NCBI RefSeq assembly: GCF_003945595.2
Contig: NW_024103441.1
Span: 434,001-498,000 of the forward strand
DNA from: Pipra filicauda
Lineage: Eukaryota; Chordata; Aves; Passeriformes; Pipridae
Direction: 5' to 3'
Length of the DNA stretch: 64,000 bases
A program made the translations under genes and the position numbers. Each line of letters opens with the position of its first letter. The first letter of the stretch is position 1. Below are positions 1 through 12,453 of this stretch, one piece after another. The notes beneath the pieces were generated by a model. The model was not told the origin of the DNA. It worked only from the letters and a program-made list of their open reading frames with translations, and made no database searches.

Positions 1-3000
1 CTTCCTGAACATTCCCATCCCATTGTGTATGAACAATGTATAGAAAAGGACTGGAGTCTCTCAGATCCCTCCCGTGCATTTTCTGCTGTACTTGTCTCGC
101 TCGTAATCCAAGAACTGTTTCAAAGAAGCATCTGCTATTGGAATATTTGCCTCTTAAATATTTGATTCTTGACTCCATCTTGTATCCAAGCTGATTGTTC
201 CTGAGCCACTCCTTTGCTCATGGAAGTCACCATTATAACACTGTTCTGTTCTGGAGCTTTGGTCCAATCTTTGCGGGAGATGCCATTGGAAAAATGAATA
301 GTGCAGTAAATGCAGTCACAACACTCCAGGCTGAAATATTGAGCTACAGTAGATCATAAATGCTTCTGTTACTTGGCTTCTGTGTATCTGAATTGGGACT
401 GTTCCTGCCTCTTAGTTTCTTTATTTTTCCTTTCCTTGCACGTCCTGTTTCTCCTGCAGATGTGTGTGAATATGTGAAAGGTATGAACTGTGCACATGCA
501 TGTTCAGACAGATAATTAGGTGGATGTGGCTTGTGTGTGGAGCAGAGGATATAAACAAACATATCTGTGCTTTTTATCCTGTGTTTGATTAATGCATGCA
601 TTTAAATACATCCTGCCAATTTAAAATGGAAAATTATTACCTCCTGGAGTAGTGAGACAGTTGTACAGGGTGAGGAAAACAAGGAAATAACAGTAAACAT
701 TGGAAAAGTCACAGGATGCCTCAGTGGCATCAGCTCACACCACGGCCTGTGTGTGTGTGTTCGGAGCCACTGTGAGAAGCCTGGTTTAGTAAAACCTTGG
801 CCAAATATTTTTTTCTCCCTAAAAAACATCTGAGGAATTGCTCAAAGTGTTGTGTTGAAAAAAAAATACCCTGGTTATAGTCAGCAGAGCTTATGTTTGT
901 AGAAAAAACATGGTTGTTTCTCGTGGCATTGGGTTTTAACGTTGGCTGAGAAGAAAAAAAAGCTGGAATAAGGGTTTGCTCTTCACTAAATTACTGTGGG
1001 GTTCACAGGGATGTGGTTGGCCAAATTTTGCCAGTCCTGTGCATACTGGTTTTTTTTCTAAGACTTCTGTTACAGTAACAGCAATAAAATTATTGATTGG
1101 GAATAAAAGAAGCAAAATCAGAGCAAGTGTAACTCACATTCTGTGTGAGAGATGCATTAATTTGGTACAGTCGGAGTATGTAAATGTGAGATCTAAGGGA
1201 GGATTGTGAAATGAGTGCTCCTTTCAATTTTCTGGCTGGTCACATTGCTTGTTAGAGCTGAAAAGGGTTCCAAAAAGTGGCTTTTTTGCTAACAACGTCT
1301 CCTGCCTCCTGATTTATTGCAGCAGCTCACCAAGTTTTTATCATGGAACACTGAATGTTTGGCTTTGCAGTGGCCTCTGGAATCATTCACAAATCAAGCA
1401 TTTGGCAGATGGATTTTTCTTAATTGGATCCACATTTCTCCTAACAAAATTTGTGATGGAGAAAATTTCTGATTTGGACACGGGGCACAGGGAGCAGAGC
1501 CAGGGAACCGAGAGAAGGTTCTTCTGCTCCAGTTGTTAACTGGTGGTGCTGCATTTGGGACTGTTTGCTTGTGGTGGCAAAGGTGATTTTGCACAAATAC
1601 CTTCACACTGTCCTGACTTGGTGGAAAATGGGTGCTCTGGGGAACTCCGTGTTCTGCTGGAATCTCTGAGTTGGTCGTTCCTGGGCACACTTTGCCTCAG
1701 TGCACCTAGAATTCATTTCATGCTCAGGGACTCTGGATTACCAACATTTGTGATTATTTTGCAAGGTTTTTTTTTTTTCTATAATTCCAGGAGATAACAT
1801 TCTATTTAAGCTTTTATTGGCACTACAAAAGCCTGAGCATATGGTTGATTGTTAAATGAGCCTCAGCCTTGGAAGGGGTACAGCCCTGCATTAATAACAG
1901 ACTTGCACTACTGAGACTTCCTCTTTAAACTGCTTTTTGTCTTTAGCCCATCCAAAATTTTTGCTTATAACCCACAGAGGGAAGAGGAACTGTACAAGTC
2001 ACGTGCTGCAGCACATTTCATTCCTGATGCACTGATGTAGTGCCCGTGCTGCTGTCAGGGTTTTCCACGTGCTCAGAGCTTGTTTGGGTGCATCCTGCAG
2101 CAAACTTAGTCTTGGAGTTCTTTGAGATCTAATTATCACTTGTTTATTCCCAACAAACCTGATATGCCAAATATTTTTAGGCATGATGGAATTGGTGAAG
2201 TTTGCTGGGAATATGGTGAGTGCTGCATGACGAAGGATGAAGTTGCTCTATTTTCTTTGGAATTGGAAAGAGGAATGACTCATCCTGCAGAACTAGGGCA
2301 CTGGCAGACCCCAGAATGCATGAAGGGCTTTTAGATCTGTGTGAACAAGTGCTGGAGAGCTGCTTCCTCTTCTGGCTCCTTGTTTAGATGGCATTATCCA
2401 GGGAATCTTTCTGAGTGGGAACACTTGTACGAGTAGGGACCCCACGAAGGGCGACACCAACAGCACTCTAACTACAGCATCTGGGCTCTGGTTTTAATTA
2501 CAATGAAGATACTTTGAGGAATGACTGTTCAGTTTGTGTAGGGAAACCATTCAGCACTGTCAAGAGCGGCTGAAATGCAGAATAAAACATCTTGCAAAGT
2601 CAGGAGCATCCAGCAGGTACCAATGTCACCTGTGCTCGGGTAGTGTCTGTCCCCACCTCCCCCCCAGTCAAGGAATTCAGCAGCTTAAAGGTTCAAGGAC
2701 AGTCTCAGAATCCAGACTGGCCTCACACAGTACCTGCATTTATACCAAGGCTACTTTGTCCTACAATATGCAAATCAGCCTTTTAATGGAGTTCCTTTGC
2801 AAAATATTTCTTGAACCAGAAAGTTAATTACTGATCTGTAATTAATGGCTGTGTTAGGAGGCTGGAAAATCAGCTGCTTTGAAGGAGAGATGCAGGAGGA
2901 AATCACCGTTTCTCCCCAGAAACTGTGATGTTCCTCATCTTCTGCTCATGGTATTAGGAAGCTTAGAAACTGGTATTTTTAAAAAGGGAATGTTGCAAAG

Positions 3001-3469
3001 GGAAGAAGAGGGGGTTGAGAAGGGTGTTTTTTGGGAGTCATTGAATCAAACAAAAATAATTTCACAACCCTGAGAGGGTCAGAGACAGACTGAAAACACT
3101 GTGGGGCCTCTCAGCTTCTCCCAAGGCAACAGCAAGGTCTCAACTGTTCCTCCTGTTAATTTGACTTTTGCACATACATGTGGCTTTGTATCTGAGGCTG
3201 CCTGAGGGAAATGATTCCCCATTCCCAAAGAAATACAGAAACACTTCTCCTTATCCTACACATTCAATCCAAGTTTCTCCCTGAACAGGGCACTCATGCC
3301 TAATACCTCCCAGTAAAGACTGTATTAACTCCTGGAAATTCTTCAAGCCATAATAGAATGTCAAGGGAAGGACCGAGAGGCTGGAATTACCTTCATAGCC
3401 TTCTTCCCAGTTCTGTGCTCCCTGTTTCCCTGAGAGCCTGGACAATCAGCCCCGTGCCCCCCGGGGCAC
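1..3469. other. Non-coding, unique sequence
   Basis: I see no exon with homology. A short palindromic pair AGTTAATTACTGATCTGTAA lies near 2822-2845. T/A homopolymers are common. No CR1 copy found. Confidence 0.6.
747..760. repeat. (TG)n short microsatellite
   Basis: About six TG units within CCTGTGTGTGTGTGTTC. Confidence 0.6.
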
Positions 3470-3990
3470 AGCCGGCGCGTTGACTCCGCTTGGGAGTCAC
3501 GGAGCAAAATGATAAAAATCCTTCCTGCTCCGGCATATGCAGCACTGCTGGGATAATTGGCTTCATGCATCTTACAATTAGCTTGCAAAAATATGTTTTG
3601 CATCCCTGACCTTTTCTCTATAAGCAAGGCCATTGTTTCCCTGTCCTGCTTAATTACAAAATAGAGTGTTGTGCGAGGATAGAGATGACATCGTTGGATC
3701 GTCGGCTCTAATTTGACGAGACATCGTAATGGGGAGTTTTCATACTGAGGGCACTGAATTAGTGTAGCGTGAAGCCACATTTCTCTAAACCTACTAAATA
3801 AGGAGAAGTTAATTTTCTGCTCTATCTTTTTGACGTTTGCAATCAAAGCATTGTATCCCAGCTGCAGATGGTTAGTGCGTGAGGGATGTTTGGGAAGCGC
3901 CGGCGATCGGAAGGCATTGTCTCCGCGGCGCAGGATCGGGTTGATTAATGGATAGAAGGATGCTTGCTTTCCTTTGCCTGCTCTCCCAGG
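3470..3990. promoter_or_regulatory. Candidate conserved non-coding element
   Basis: Unique sequence with CpGs retained outside any CpG island (a run of CGTTGGATCGTCGG-like sites around 3690-3730, CGGCGATCGG near 3900), plus homeodomain-type motifs (ACAATTAGC near 3575, GATTAATGG near 3940) and a CAGCTG E-box near 3860. A 272-codon open frame on the - strand (3361-4179) covers it. No domain is recognisable in that frame, so I prefer a regulatory reading. Confidence 0.3.
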
Positions 3991-4470
3991 CTGAATGCAT
4001 ATTATTGACTCATCTGGCCACTGCCTGGCAGCCCTGACGTGGTGCATCCCTGCACACCTCGGGGGTACAAGCAGAGGGCTGTGCTCGTGTCCCCTCGGCA
4101 CCGACCCTGAGCGAGGGTGATGGTTCTGCTGCGCTGCAGCCGAGGGTGTCTCGACACCCTTCAGATCAGAGGCAGGCACTGCTTCTCCATTGCATCAACA
4201 TTTTGTTTCCAAACAGACCATTCACTCTGCCTTCGCCCTGGTGAGGTTTTCCTGTGCCTGGGTTTCAGTGCAATTACATTAGCACTGCTCTTCATGTCAA
4301 TGAATGCAGGGGGAAAAAAGAGAAAGAAAATGCCATCACTGCAGCTTTTCTACCAGAGGACGCCTTCTGTGCCTTCCAGACCCTTCTCTTGGCTGTTTTA
4401 ATTATCATTTGATTACAACAGATACTAAGATAGTTCTATCCCAGGCTTAAACACCTTCCACTGTGCCCTG

Positions 4471-4575
4471 AGCAACCTGTCTGTGGAAGCTTCCCTGCCC
4501 ATGGCAGGGTGTTGGAACGAGGTGAGCTTTAAGGTCCCCTCCAACCCAAACCATCCTGGGATTCTGGGATTCTGG
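4471..4575 (+). mobile_element. CR1 LINE 3' fragment
   Basis: Starts at AGCAACCTGT and ends at the CR1 terminal repeats (GGGATTCTGGGATTCTGG). It contains the standard blocks CCCTGCCCATGGCAGGG, then TTTAAGGTCCCCTCCAACCC. It is a 5'-truncated, non-coding remnant. Confidence 0.9.
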
Positions 4576-6547
4576 CACACAATGAGAACTGCTCATCATG
4601 AAACCATCACTCGTGCACTGAGGGGAACAGTCCTTTTCCCAGCCCTCTGCCTCCTGAGCACGTGTTCCCTTTCCAGCAGATCCTGCCATCACACCATCTT
4701 GGGAAGGTCAGCAAGTGGATTCAATGGGAAATTGTTATTTAAAGGGTGATTTCTGTTTGAACCAAGTCCTGTAGGGGCAGAGCAGCAGGAAGATGGCAAA
4801 GCAGGGCCTTTCTCTGGTAGTGTGCAGCAGCATTTAATGGGATGTAACTGTACTCCCAGCTTCTGCCCCTCACACTGTCTGACCACGAGGGAGGGGTGTC
4901 CAGTTGACCTCTGCTTCCATTTCCCATCTTCCATGGGATTTCCCATCTCAGAGGATGAGATAGGTTGGCTCACATTTTGCTGTCCTCTACTCTGTCATTT
5001 CTACTGGCATTTAGTGCTAGCAATAAATGGCTTTCTCTTGTGGAAGGAAGGGATGTTTAAAACACAACGTTTAAACCCAACTTTCGCCCTGTTCTTTATT
5101 GCAAACCTTGCAAAACCTTGATTGGAAAATCTGTGTGAGGGACAAAGAGTTGCAAGTGAACATCAGAGCGAGGAGGGGGAGGATTTCAGGCCTTTGTTCA
5201 GTGCTGATGTCTGACGTGTGTACCTTGTTATCCCGTTTTGTCTGGCAGTGGTCGGGCACCGAAATCCGCTGATTGTAGCTGGAGGCAGCAGCCCGAGCGT
5301 GGAGCTCACTGCTGGCTGGGAGTTGTACAGAGCACTGGGTATAATGATGTTCAAGACTTGTGAATACCAAATAACTCTGTCAAGTTCATCCATCAGCTGG
5401 GAGGGAATTAAAAAGCCAGACTGAGGAAAAATATGCTCCTCCCGCCTTCCTCTTACCATAGTCTGTAATAAACCCTTGTGATATGGAACCCTCTGAAATG
5501 ATGGCTGGAGAGATTTCAGGTGGATTGTTCACATGTGGATGTCTTCTCATAACACTGGTATTATGATCTTGTTGATCTGCTTGGCAGTGTTTATAATAAT
5601 TTTAATTTTCAGTACAATACAGAAGGTCTCATGTTCTCGTCCACAAAATTCAGGTCAGGTGTGATGAAAAGAAGCAAAAACTGATTTTAATTGAATTAAA
5701 CCAATGCACTTTAGCTGGAATTAAAATGTAATTTGTTTAAAAATACTGAACTGATTTGTATTAAAGCCAGAAATATGAATTTAGCTTTAATCCACGTGTG
5801 TTATATAAGTAATTATATGAGAAAGGGATGTGACGTGCCTTGTACGTGATTGATGGTGTGCAGGAGGGCGGCATTCCCTCATTCCAGAGGATGTAAATGT
5901 CTTAGGAATTGTAAAGCCAGAGGTGTTACATCAGGCTGTCCCCTTTGCTCACATTTACAGATGCCTGTGGGATTAAGCTGCCCCTGTACCCCCCACATTC
6001 CATGAGGGATTACCCACACCCCCCATCCCTCTGCAGAGGGGGCCTGTGGTGGTTCCCAAATGATTCCCATAACTCAGCTGGATGTCCCCTGAATTATTAA
6101 TCCTTTGCTGTCCTGGCTGTGTGGGGAGGTTTGTTCCATCAGGGATGTGTTTGTTGCTGTATAGCAGCACTTTACATGATGTGGAGGCACAGAGGGGGAG
6201 AGAGAGGAGCATTTATTTATTAAATTTTTTTACTGAGAGCAAAGTGTTTCCCAATGCCTGGCTTCTGAGGGTTGAAATGAAAGACTCAGGGCTGCTTTGC
6301 TCACCTTGGAGCCTGGTGTTTATCCTCTGCCTGGGCATGATCCTCCTGGGCACCAAGCAAGGGCAATGCCATGGGGATGTGACATTTCCCTGAGGAGGGT
6401 TGATGTGCTCCTGTATCATCACCTGATCCATCACAGGCACTGGGACTGTCCCCAGGCCTGGACAGAGCAGGGCAGGGTGCACACAGATCCTTTGGAGACT
6501 CCCTCAGTCATCCAGTTCTTTGGGATCAGTGCCATGAAGAGTCTGGA

Positions 6548-6579
6548 GTGTGTGTGTGTGTGTGTCAGAGTGTGTGTGA
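6548..6579. repeat. (TG)n microsatellite, interrupted
   Basis: About nine TG units, a CAGA interruption, then four more TG units. Confidence 0.85.
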
Positions 6580-7620
6580 TGTGTTTGGCATCTCCAGTCA
6601 CACTACAAAGTGTTTCTTGCTGCCTTGTGGCATCTGCACACTTTTAGTCCTGGCTACTGCTAAATACAGTCAGAAGTTAATTTGAATTCAAGGACCTGAT
6701 GAAGAGGTTCAGCTTAGGACTGTTGTGAAGGGAAGGGACACCTGCACTGTGTGATGCCTCCTAGATTTTGCCATTCTGGAGCAGTGCAGGAAACTGAGGT
6801 ATAAAATTTACCTGGTTTGGAGCTCTTTTATTTCAACTTTTGTGTTTACGTGGTTTGAAAACACAAGGCAGCGTTTTTCTTTCTTTTGGTACCTGCTGAA
6901 ATTGGGCACCTTAATCATTCCAATCATGCCACAGCATTGCCCACGATTTCCCTGGATTGTGGCATTTCCGGCCTTCCCCTGGTGCTCTCAGTGAACGTGG
7001 AGGGACGTGTTGTTTGTGCAGTGTGTGTGTGGGTGAGCACAGAGGGTTTGTCCAACAGAGTGTAATTAGTGGGGTGGCACAGGGCCACGTGCAGGGGGTG
7101 CCTTGGTGGGTCCTGGGCACTCAGAGGCACCACAGGAACCTCCGGGTGCTCTCCAGGCCTTTCCTGAACGGGATGTTGCGCCCGCAGAGCTCTCTGCAGG
7201 AACCTCTCCAGCTCACCCCGAATTAATTATTCACTGATCATCACTCAGACCTTATGGATTAGGGAGCAGGGAGGAGGGTTGGCAGGGGGTGGATGGAAGA
7301 TGGAGCAATTTGGATTGCAATTAGTATTTCCTTTCTTCCCTTACTCCCCGTTTGCTTAAATTGGAGATTGCGGGTTAGAACCAAGCAAGGATTTATGTCC
7401 CAGCCCTGGAAGTTCCCTGTGCAGCAGAAAGCAGCAAATCCACTGCAGTCCTTAAGCTTCCCAAAGGGATCAAACACTCAGCCAGCCTGAGGAGCTGAAA
7501 TATCAGGGGAGCACGTTTTGCTTGGGAAATGTGAGGGAACAGCAGTGCCCGGTCTGCCAGAGCAGGGACTGCACCAGTGAGAGCAGCAACTGGATATTGG
7601 CTCTCTCCATTCCAAGGGAA

Positions 7621-7870
7621 GGGCTGGAGCTGTGTCAGGGCAGGGTGAGGTTGGATCTCAGGGAAAGGTTCTTCCCCCAGAGGGTGGTTGGCACTGACCA
7701 GGCTCCCCAGGGCAGTGGGCACAGCCCCAAGGCTGCCAGAGCTCCAGGAGGGTTTGGACAACACTCTCAGGGACAGGGTGGGATTGTTGAGGTGTCTGTG
7801 CAGGGCCAGGAGTTGGACTGGATGATCCTTGTGGGTCCTTCCAAATTCAGGATATTCTGTGATTCTGTGA
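7621..7870 (+). mobile_element. CR1 LINE 3' fragment, divergent subfamily
   Basis: Recognised by GTTGGACTGGATGATCCTTG followed by the CR1 3' end ATTCTGTGATTCTGTGA. The upstream part (AGGTTCTTCCCCCAGAGGGT, CTCCCCAGGGCAGTGGGCAC) is a different subfamily from the other CR1 copies here. Truncated and non-coding. Confidence 0.88.
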
Positions 7871-8329
7871 CCCATTATCTGTCTTCTCTCCTTTCTAACT
7901 CCTGGAGTGTGCTCCTGGCCAGGACTCCTCCATAGGGGTAACAGTGGGACAGATCCATCACAGAAACTAAAACCCATCAAGGGGAGCAACCCCTCAGCAG
8001 CCAACGTTACCCCCAACCCACCAGGACCATGGCCCTGTCACAGAGAGTGGAATTTGAAGTTTAGTCATTACAACACTGTTACAAAGAGTTGGAAGCTGCT
8101 GCACCGGTGAGACTGTGTCTAATGTTGAAACCTCAGGGGGTTTTTGATTATACCAGTAACCACAGTCTGGGTCACACTTTGCAATAATTATCCTGATGTC
8201 TGAGAGGTTGTTAGAACATCCCTGGAGGAAGGGGCCTGGTTGCATCAGAGAAGAATTTAGAAATATATGCTGGCAAACCTTCAGCACTAGAGATTTATTT
8301 AAGTTAGTTCTTTTAATTGCTTTCCTGCA

Positions 8330-8830
8330 TCCCTGTTCTGTTATAAGCTCTCTGAGCCATCCAGGGAAGTGAGTTAGCTCACATTAATCTCCTCAATCCT
8401 TCTTCCTTTAACTAGTTACTCCCAGCTTCATTTACACGGGCATTTGAGCCCTACAGAGCAGGTAATAATTGTGGTTTAACATGTTCTAACAGAAGATAGC
8501 AGATAGGAAAAACCATCAGCTGACTGCGGTGTTGGAGTTTTTTTAACTCTCATCTCTTAAACGTGGCTTATGATCTTTGTACAACACTGCTGCTTCTCAA
8601 GACTGTTGGCAGCCTTGTGATATGTATTCATAAAGCAATCCCAGTCCTTGAGTGAAGCCTGCAAGAAAAGGGCAAAGAATTATTTGTCTTTTTTTTCATT
8701 ATCGCGGCCCTCTCGTTCCTGCTCTGACGTGCCCTCGAGAGAAGTTTGCCTTGATGCCTTTATATCTGCAGCTCCCTCTCTGCACAAAGCAGGACGGGGT
8801 ATCTCACCCTCCTTAGATAAAGTCACTCAT
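8330..8830. promoter_or_regulatory. Candidate conserved non-coding element
   Basis: Unique AT-rich sequence with a CAGCTG E-box near 8518, TAATAATTGTGG near 8463 and retained CpGs (TTATCGCGGCC, CTCTCGTTCC, CTGACGTGCC) near 8700-8735. No coding support. Confidence 0.25.
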
Positions 8831-9059
8831 GTTGAGGCTCTCCCTCAACCTCCCCCACAACAGGCAGAGCCTCCCCACACTCTCAGTGAGAGCAAAGCTG
8901 TGATGGCAGGGGAGTGACAAACAGGGTGACACGAGCTCGTGGCAGTGATGGCCAGGGAGCCCAGTGCCAGCTCTGTGTTATCCCCTGACTCAAGAGCTTG
9001 GATCTCTCTTCTGAGTAGCACAAACCATTGCACTGCCTTAAAAAAAAAAAAAAAATGGT

Positions 9060-9340
9060 GCTGTTTGAGTCGTGTGAAGTTTTTGGTCTCAATTACATCT
9101 CGTATCAATGAGCTCCACAGCCATGGTGAGATGTCTGATACATAATTTACAGCCCTGATGTTTTTTAATCTATTGTTCTTTATCTTTCATCTTTATTATC
9201 TGTTGTTGGCCATTTTTGTAAAAGACAGTAAATAGAAACAGGCGGTTTATTCCTTATTTCAGCAGCCTTATTTGCTGATTATTTGTTGTGTCATCTCTCC
9301 TTGTCTTTTCCAGCTAAAGAGACTCCTCTCAGCCTGTTTT
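9060..9340. promoter_or_regulatory. Candidate conserved non-coding element
   Basis: A low-GC block with ordered, non-repetitive motifs (TCAATTACATCTCG near 9090, ACATAATTTACAG near 9140, TTTGTAAAAGACAG near 9215). The codon track is broken by stops in all frames. Confidence 0.3.
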
Positions 9341-9500
9341 CCGTGGTTTTTATCACTCCTTGAGGCATTCCCTAATCAATGTGTTGCACATGTATGTTAT
9401 TATGCTGTGGAAAGAAACACCTTTTCTATTGGAAGAAACACCTTTTCTACACCCGATTTCTTTGCACTGACAAACCTGTTCTGGGCATCTGTGAGCAGCA

Positions 9501-9652
9501 GGGACAGGAGCTCCAGGGCTTCCCCTGGGACAGAGGCTCCAGGGCTCTCACAGAACAGGGACTCCAGGGCCTCCTCTGGGACAGAGGTTCCAGGGCTCAC
9601 AGAGGACAGAGGTTCCAGGGATTCCTCTGGGGCAGAGGCTCCAAGGCTCCTG
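9501..9652. repeat. Minisatellite, ~25-bp unit, about six copies
   Basis: Degenerate copies of GGGACAGAGGCTCCAGGGCT plus CTCCTCT or TCACAG run in tandem. The unit length is not a multiple of three throughout, yet several frames stay open (PWDRGSRALTEQ-like repeats). Those frames are a by-product of the repeat and not a gene. Confidence 0.85.
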
Positions 9653-10308
9653 GATGCTCCCTCAGCCCAGGCACAGCACGACCTGCTGCCTTTTCTCCAG
9701 CCTCCTTTTCCCTCCCTGAGACTCCTCATCCCTGCCTGTTTCCAAGGAACACGTCCTTTTGTTAAAACAAAGGGATCTGGAGTCAGCATTACACAGAGGA
9801 ACAAGATATAAAATAATGGGGCCAATAATGATGGAGGTGCCCCAGAGGAGCAGGATTGCAGCCCATGGAACAGCAGCTGCAGCAGAGACATCCAGATTAT
9901 CAGTGTGTGGCTGTTCTGTGCTGAGAGGGCTCAGGTGTAATGGGAGTTGCTGCATCCCGGGAACCCTGGCAAATCTTCCAGTAACAAAAAAAAAAAAAAT
10001 CCTCTGTGGGAAGGTGGCTCTGACTGACAGCTCAGGGATCTCCTCTCCCTGCCTCAGAGCTGGACTCAGGTCACCAGGCTGGGTCCAGGTAACCAAATGG
10101 TGGCTTTTAATTGCTTCAGTCCTGTTTGAAAACTCATCAATAATTTCCTGGGCTGACTGGCCTGGCATTGGTGTCCTGAACTCAGGTTAGATTTTATTAT
10201 TTTTCCAAATTAACATGCAAAACAGGACTTGACCTAAATAATTCCACTAATCCAATGGTAAGTCTGAAGGTTTTGGAGTATCAAGTTCTCTTAAACATTT
10301 AAGAGGGG

Positions 10309-10602
10309 GACTTTTATAAGGGTATGTTGTGATAGAATAAGGGGAAATGGCTTCAGACTGCCAGAGGGCAGGGTTAGATGGGATATTGGGAAGGAATTAA
10401 TGTTTGTGAGGGTGGTGAGGCCCTGGCACAGGTTTCCCAGAGAAGCTGTGGCTGCCCCTGGATCCCTGGAAGTGTCCAAGGCCTGGCTGGACAGAGCTTG
10501 GAGCAACCTGGGCTAGTGGAAGGTGTCCCTGCCCATGGCAGGGGGTGGAATGAGTTGAGTTTTAAGGTCCCTTCCAAGCCAAACCATTCTGTAACTCTGT
10601 GA
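10309..10602 (+). mobile_element. CR1 LINE 3' fragment
   Basis: About 290 bp of the CR1 3' region: AATGGCTTCAGACTGCCAGA, GATATTGGGAAGGAATTAAT, GAGAAGCTGTGGCTGCCCC, CCCTGCCCATGGCAGGGGG, ending in ATTCTGTAACTCTGTGA. Among the longer copies in the window. No surviving reading frame. Confidence 0.92.
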
Positions 10603-11640
10603 TAATTCCACAGTCCCTGATTTCACCCATCCCCTTATCCTACTTTGTTCCAAGCCCGTGGCATTCCTGCTCCTTGCTCCAGTGAGTCCCAGGCTGCAGC
10701 AGTGTCAGTGTTCCCAGAACAGCCTGTGCTGTATCACCTGCATCTTGGCATTTTTATTTTCTCCTGTGTGATGTGTTGAAACCACAGCCCTTGTCACTGA
10801 TAAGCTGAGAAAGCATCATTCAGCCCTGAGTAGTTTTTTGGACGCTTTTCTTCCTCTGACACGTTTTTCTTTCTATAAATGTCAGTGCATAAAGAGCACA
10901 GGATTAAATCTGATTTGTGCTCCTGGTGTTTGGTACATAAAGAACAAACACTTGGGTGTCAGTCAAATCCATTGGAGGAAGTGACTCCTCCTAAGTGTGT
11001 TCAGCCCTAGGACTGAGTTTAACATACACAGATCTCCAGAACCCATTGGATACCTCTGGAGATGGAATAGTTGGAAACAGTGATTGCAGCTATTCCTGTA
11101 ACCTCACCATTGGTTACAACCACTTGTGAACCTTCAAAGTTAGACTCACTTTGTCCTGCCTGATAAACCTACTGAGAAAACTTAGTTATTTTTTCGTTGA
11201 AAAATTATTGGAATGGCTAATCACCCAACCGGAAAAAAGTCATCAAATTCAGCACTTTGTGGTGATTACTGAGGATGGGCTGTTTTGCCCAGGGATTTTA
11301 TCTACCATTTCCATCAAAAAATGCCCTGGAAAGTGTTTGATCTCAGTCCAGTGCCTCGCTCTGAGGAGCTGTTTGTTGTGCTGCTTCTGAGGTCACCGAG
11401 CTCCCAGTTTTCTGTGTCAGGGCATCCAATTTATAGAAACCTCGTCACAGACCAATTTTAAAGGCTCCACGTGTCCCTGCCACGGTCAGAGTGATTTTGC
11501 ATTAACTAGAAGCCCACTGCTAGTAATTTTGGTCAGCAGGGGCCCCTTTTCCCAGAGCTCATCTTTGCACTGCCCTTTTCCGTGATACAAGAGGTCACTT
11601 TATTCCATGTCAACAAATTTGTGGAAAAAAAAACTCTCAC

Positions 11641-11660
11641 TTTTTTTTTTTTTTTTTTTT
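11641..11660. repeat. Poly(T)20 tract
   Basis: Twenty T in a row. I found no recognisable retrotransposon body next to it. Confidence 0.9.
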
Positions 11661-12159
11661 GTTATGGCCACAAGCTGCTGCTGCTCAGCTGGAACGAGCT
11701 GGGAACGTGCTCCATGGTAAATTGGGAGATTGCATAATTATGGCTTACACAACAGCACACACACGGGCAAACAAACCAGGAATTGGTATGTGGGATGCGT
11801 TTGGGAAGTGTGTGTTGGACGCCTCTCAGCACTCGTGTTCCCCACTAAAGGAATTTCTGTTCCTCAGTTTAGTAACCATGCATCTGATCCTCAGTTTTCT
11901 GGGCAAGGTGGGTGGGTTTGCTCTGAGTTTGGGGAATTTTGGCTTTCCCACTCTCCCCAGTGACTCGGGAAGGTGGTGGCTTTCCCGAGCCCACCGAGTG
12001 CCTTTCCCCGGGCCCGTCTCCACCAGGGAGTGGTTTTCCACCACAACAATTGGCAATTACGGCAGGCAAAGGGCTCTCAGATGGGCAGATCCTGCTGGAA
12101 TAATCAGAGACTAATTATAGAATTCGGGGAAGGCGGCGGGGCCGCTGTGTCTGCACAGG

Positions 12160-12453
12160 GCTGGGAGGGCTGAGCTGGGCCAGGCTGAGCTGGGAGGGCT
12201 GAGCTGGGATGGGCTGAGCTGGGCCAGGATGAGCTGGGCCAGGCTGAGCTGGGAGGGCTGAGCTGGGAGGGCTGAGCTGGGATGGGCTGAGCTGGGCCAG
12301 GCTGAGCTGGGAGGGCTGAGCTGGGATGGGCTGAGCTGGGCCAGACTGAGCTGGGAGGGCTGAGCTGGGCCAGGATGAGCTGGGAAGGCTGAACTGGGTC
12401 AGGCTGAGCTGGGATGGGCTGAGCTGGGAGGGCTGAGCTGGGCCAGGCTGAGC
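12160..12453. repeat. GAGCTGGG-rich minisatellite, switch-region-like
   Basis: About 294 bp made of GAGCTGGG joined by AGGGCT, ATGGGCT, CCAGGCT or CCAGGAT. I count 18 exact GAGCTGGG copies. Higher-order units of about 29-30 bp recur. The + strand is strongly G-rich and contains G3-loop runs that fit the quadruplex pattern (GGGAGGGCTGAGCTGGGATGGG, shown here only as positions within each long unit). Frames on the - strand (SQLSPAQP-type repeats) come from the repeat itself. Confidence 0.95.

Larger units (their letters stand above)
3991..8329. other. Non-coding, unique sequence with two CR1 copies
   Basis: Besides the listed CR1 copies and the TG repeat, the block at 5560-5840 is AT-rich (ATAATAATTTTAATTTTC, TTTTAATTGAATTAAACC) and may be a weak conserved element. 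No coding support. Confidence 0.6.
9653..12159. other. Non-coding
   Basis: Contains the CR1 copy at 10309 and homopolymer A and T tracts. Open frames of up to 179 codons read through the minisatellite or chance sequence. Confidence 0.6.

Noticed and set aside
9272..9891. 179-, 163- and 128-codon frames
   Set aside because: They read through the 25-bp minisatellite and have no similarity to known proteins.
11641..11660. Poly(T)20 as a reverse-oriented retrogene tail
   Set aside because: No gene-like sequence or target-site duplication can be seen beside it.
9501..12453. Direct repeats considered as a CRISPR array
   Set aside because: The units are head-to-tail minisatellites without unique spacers, and the genome is a bird's.
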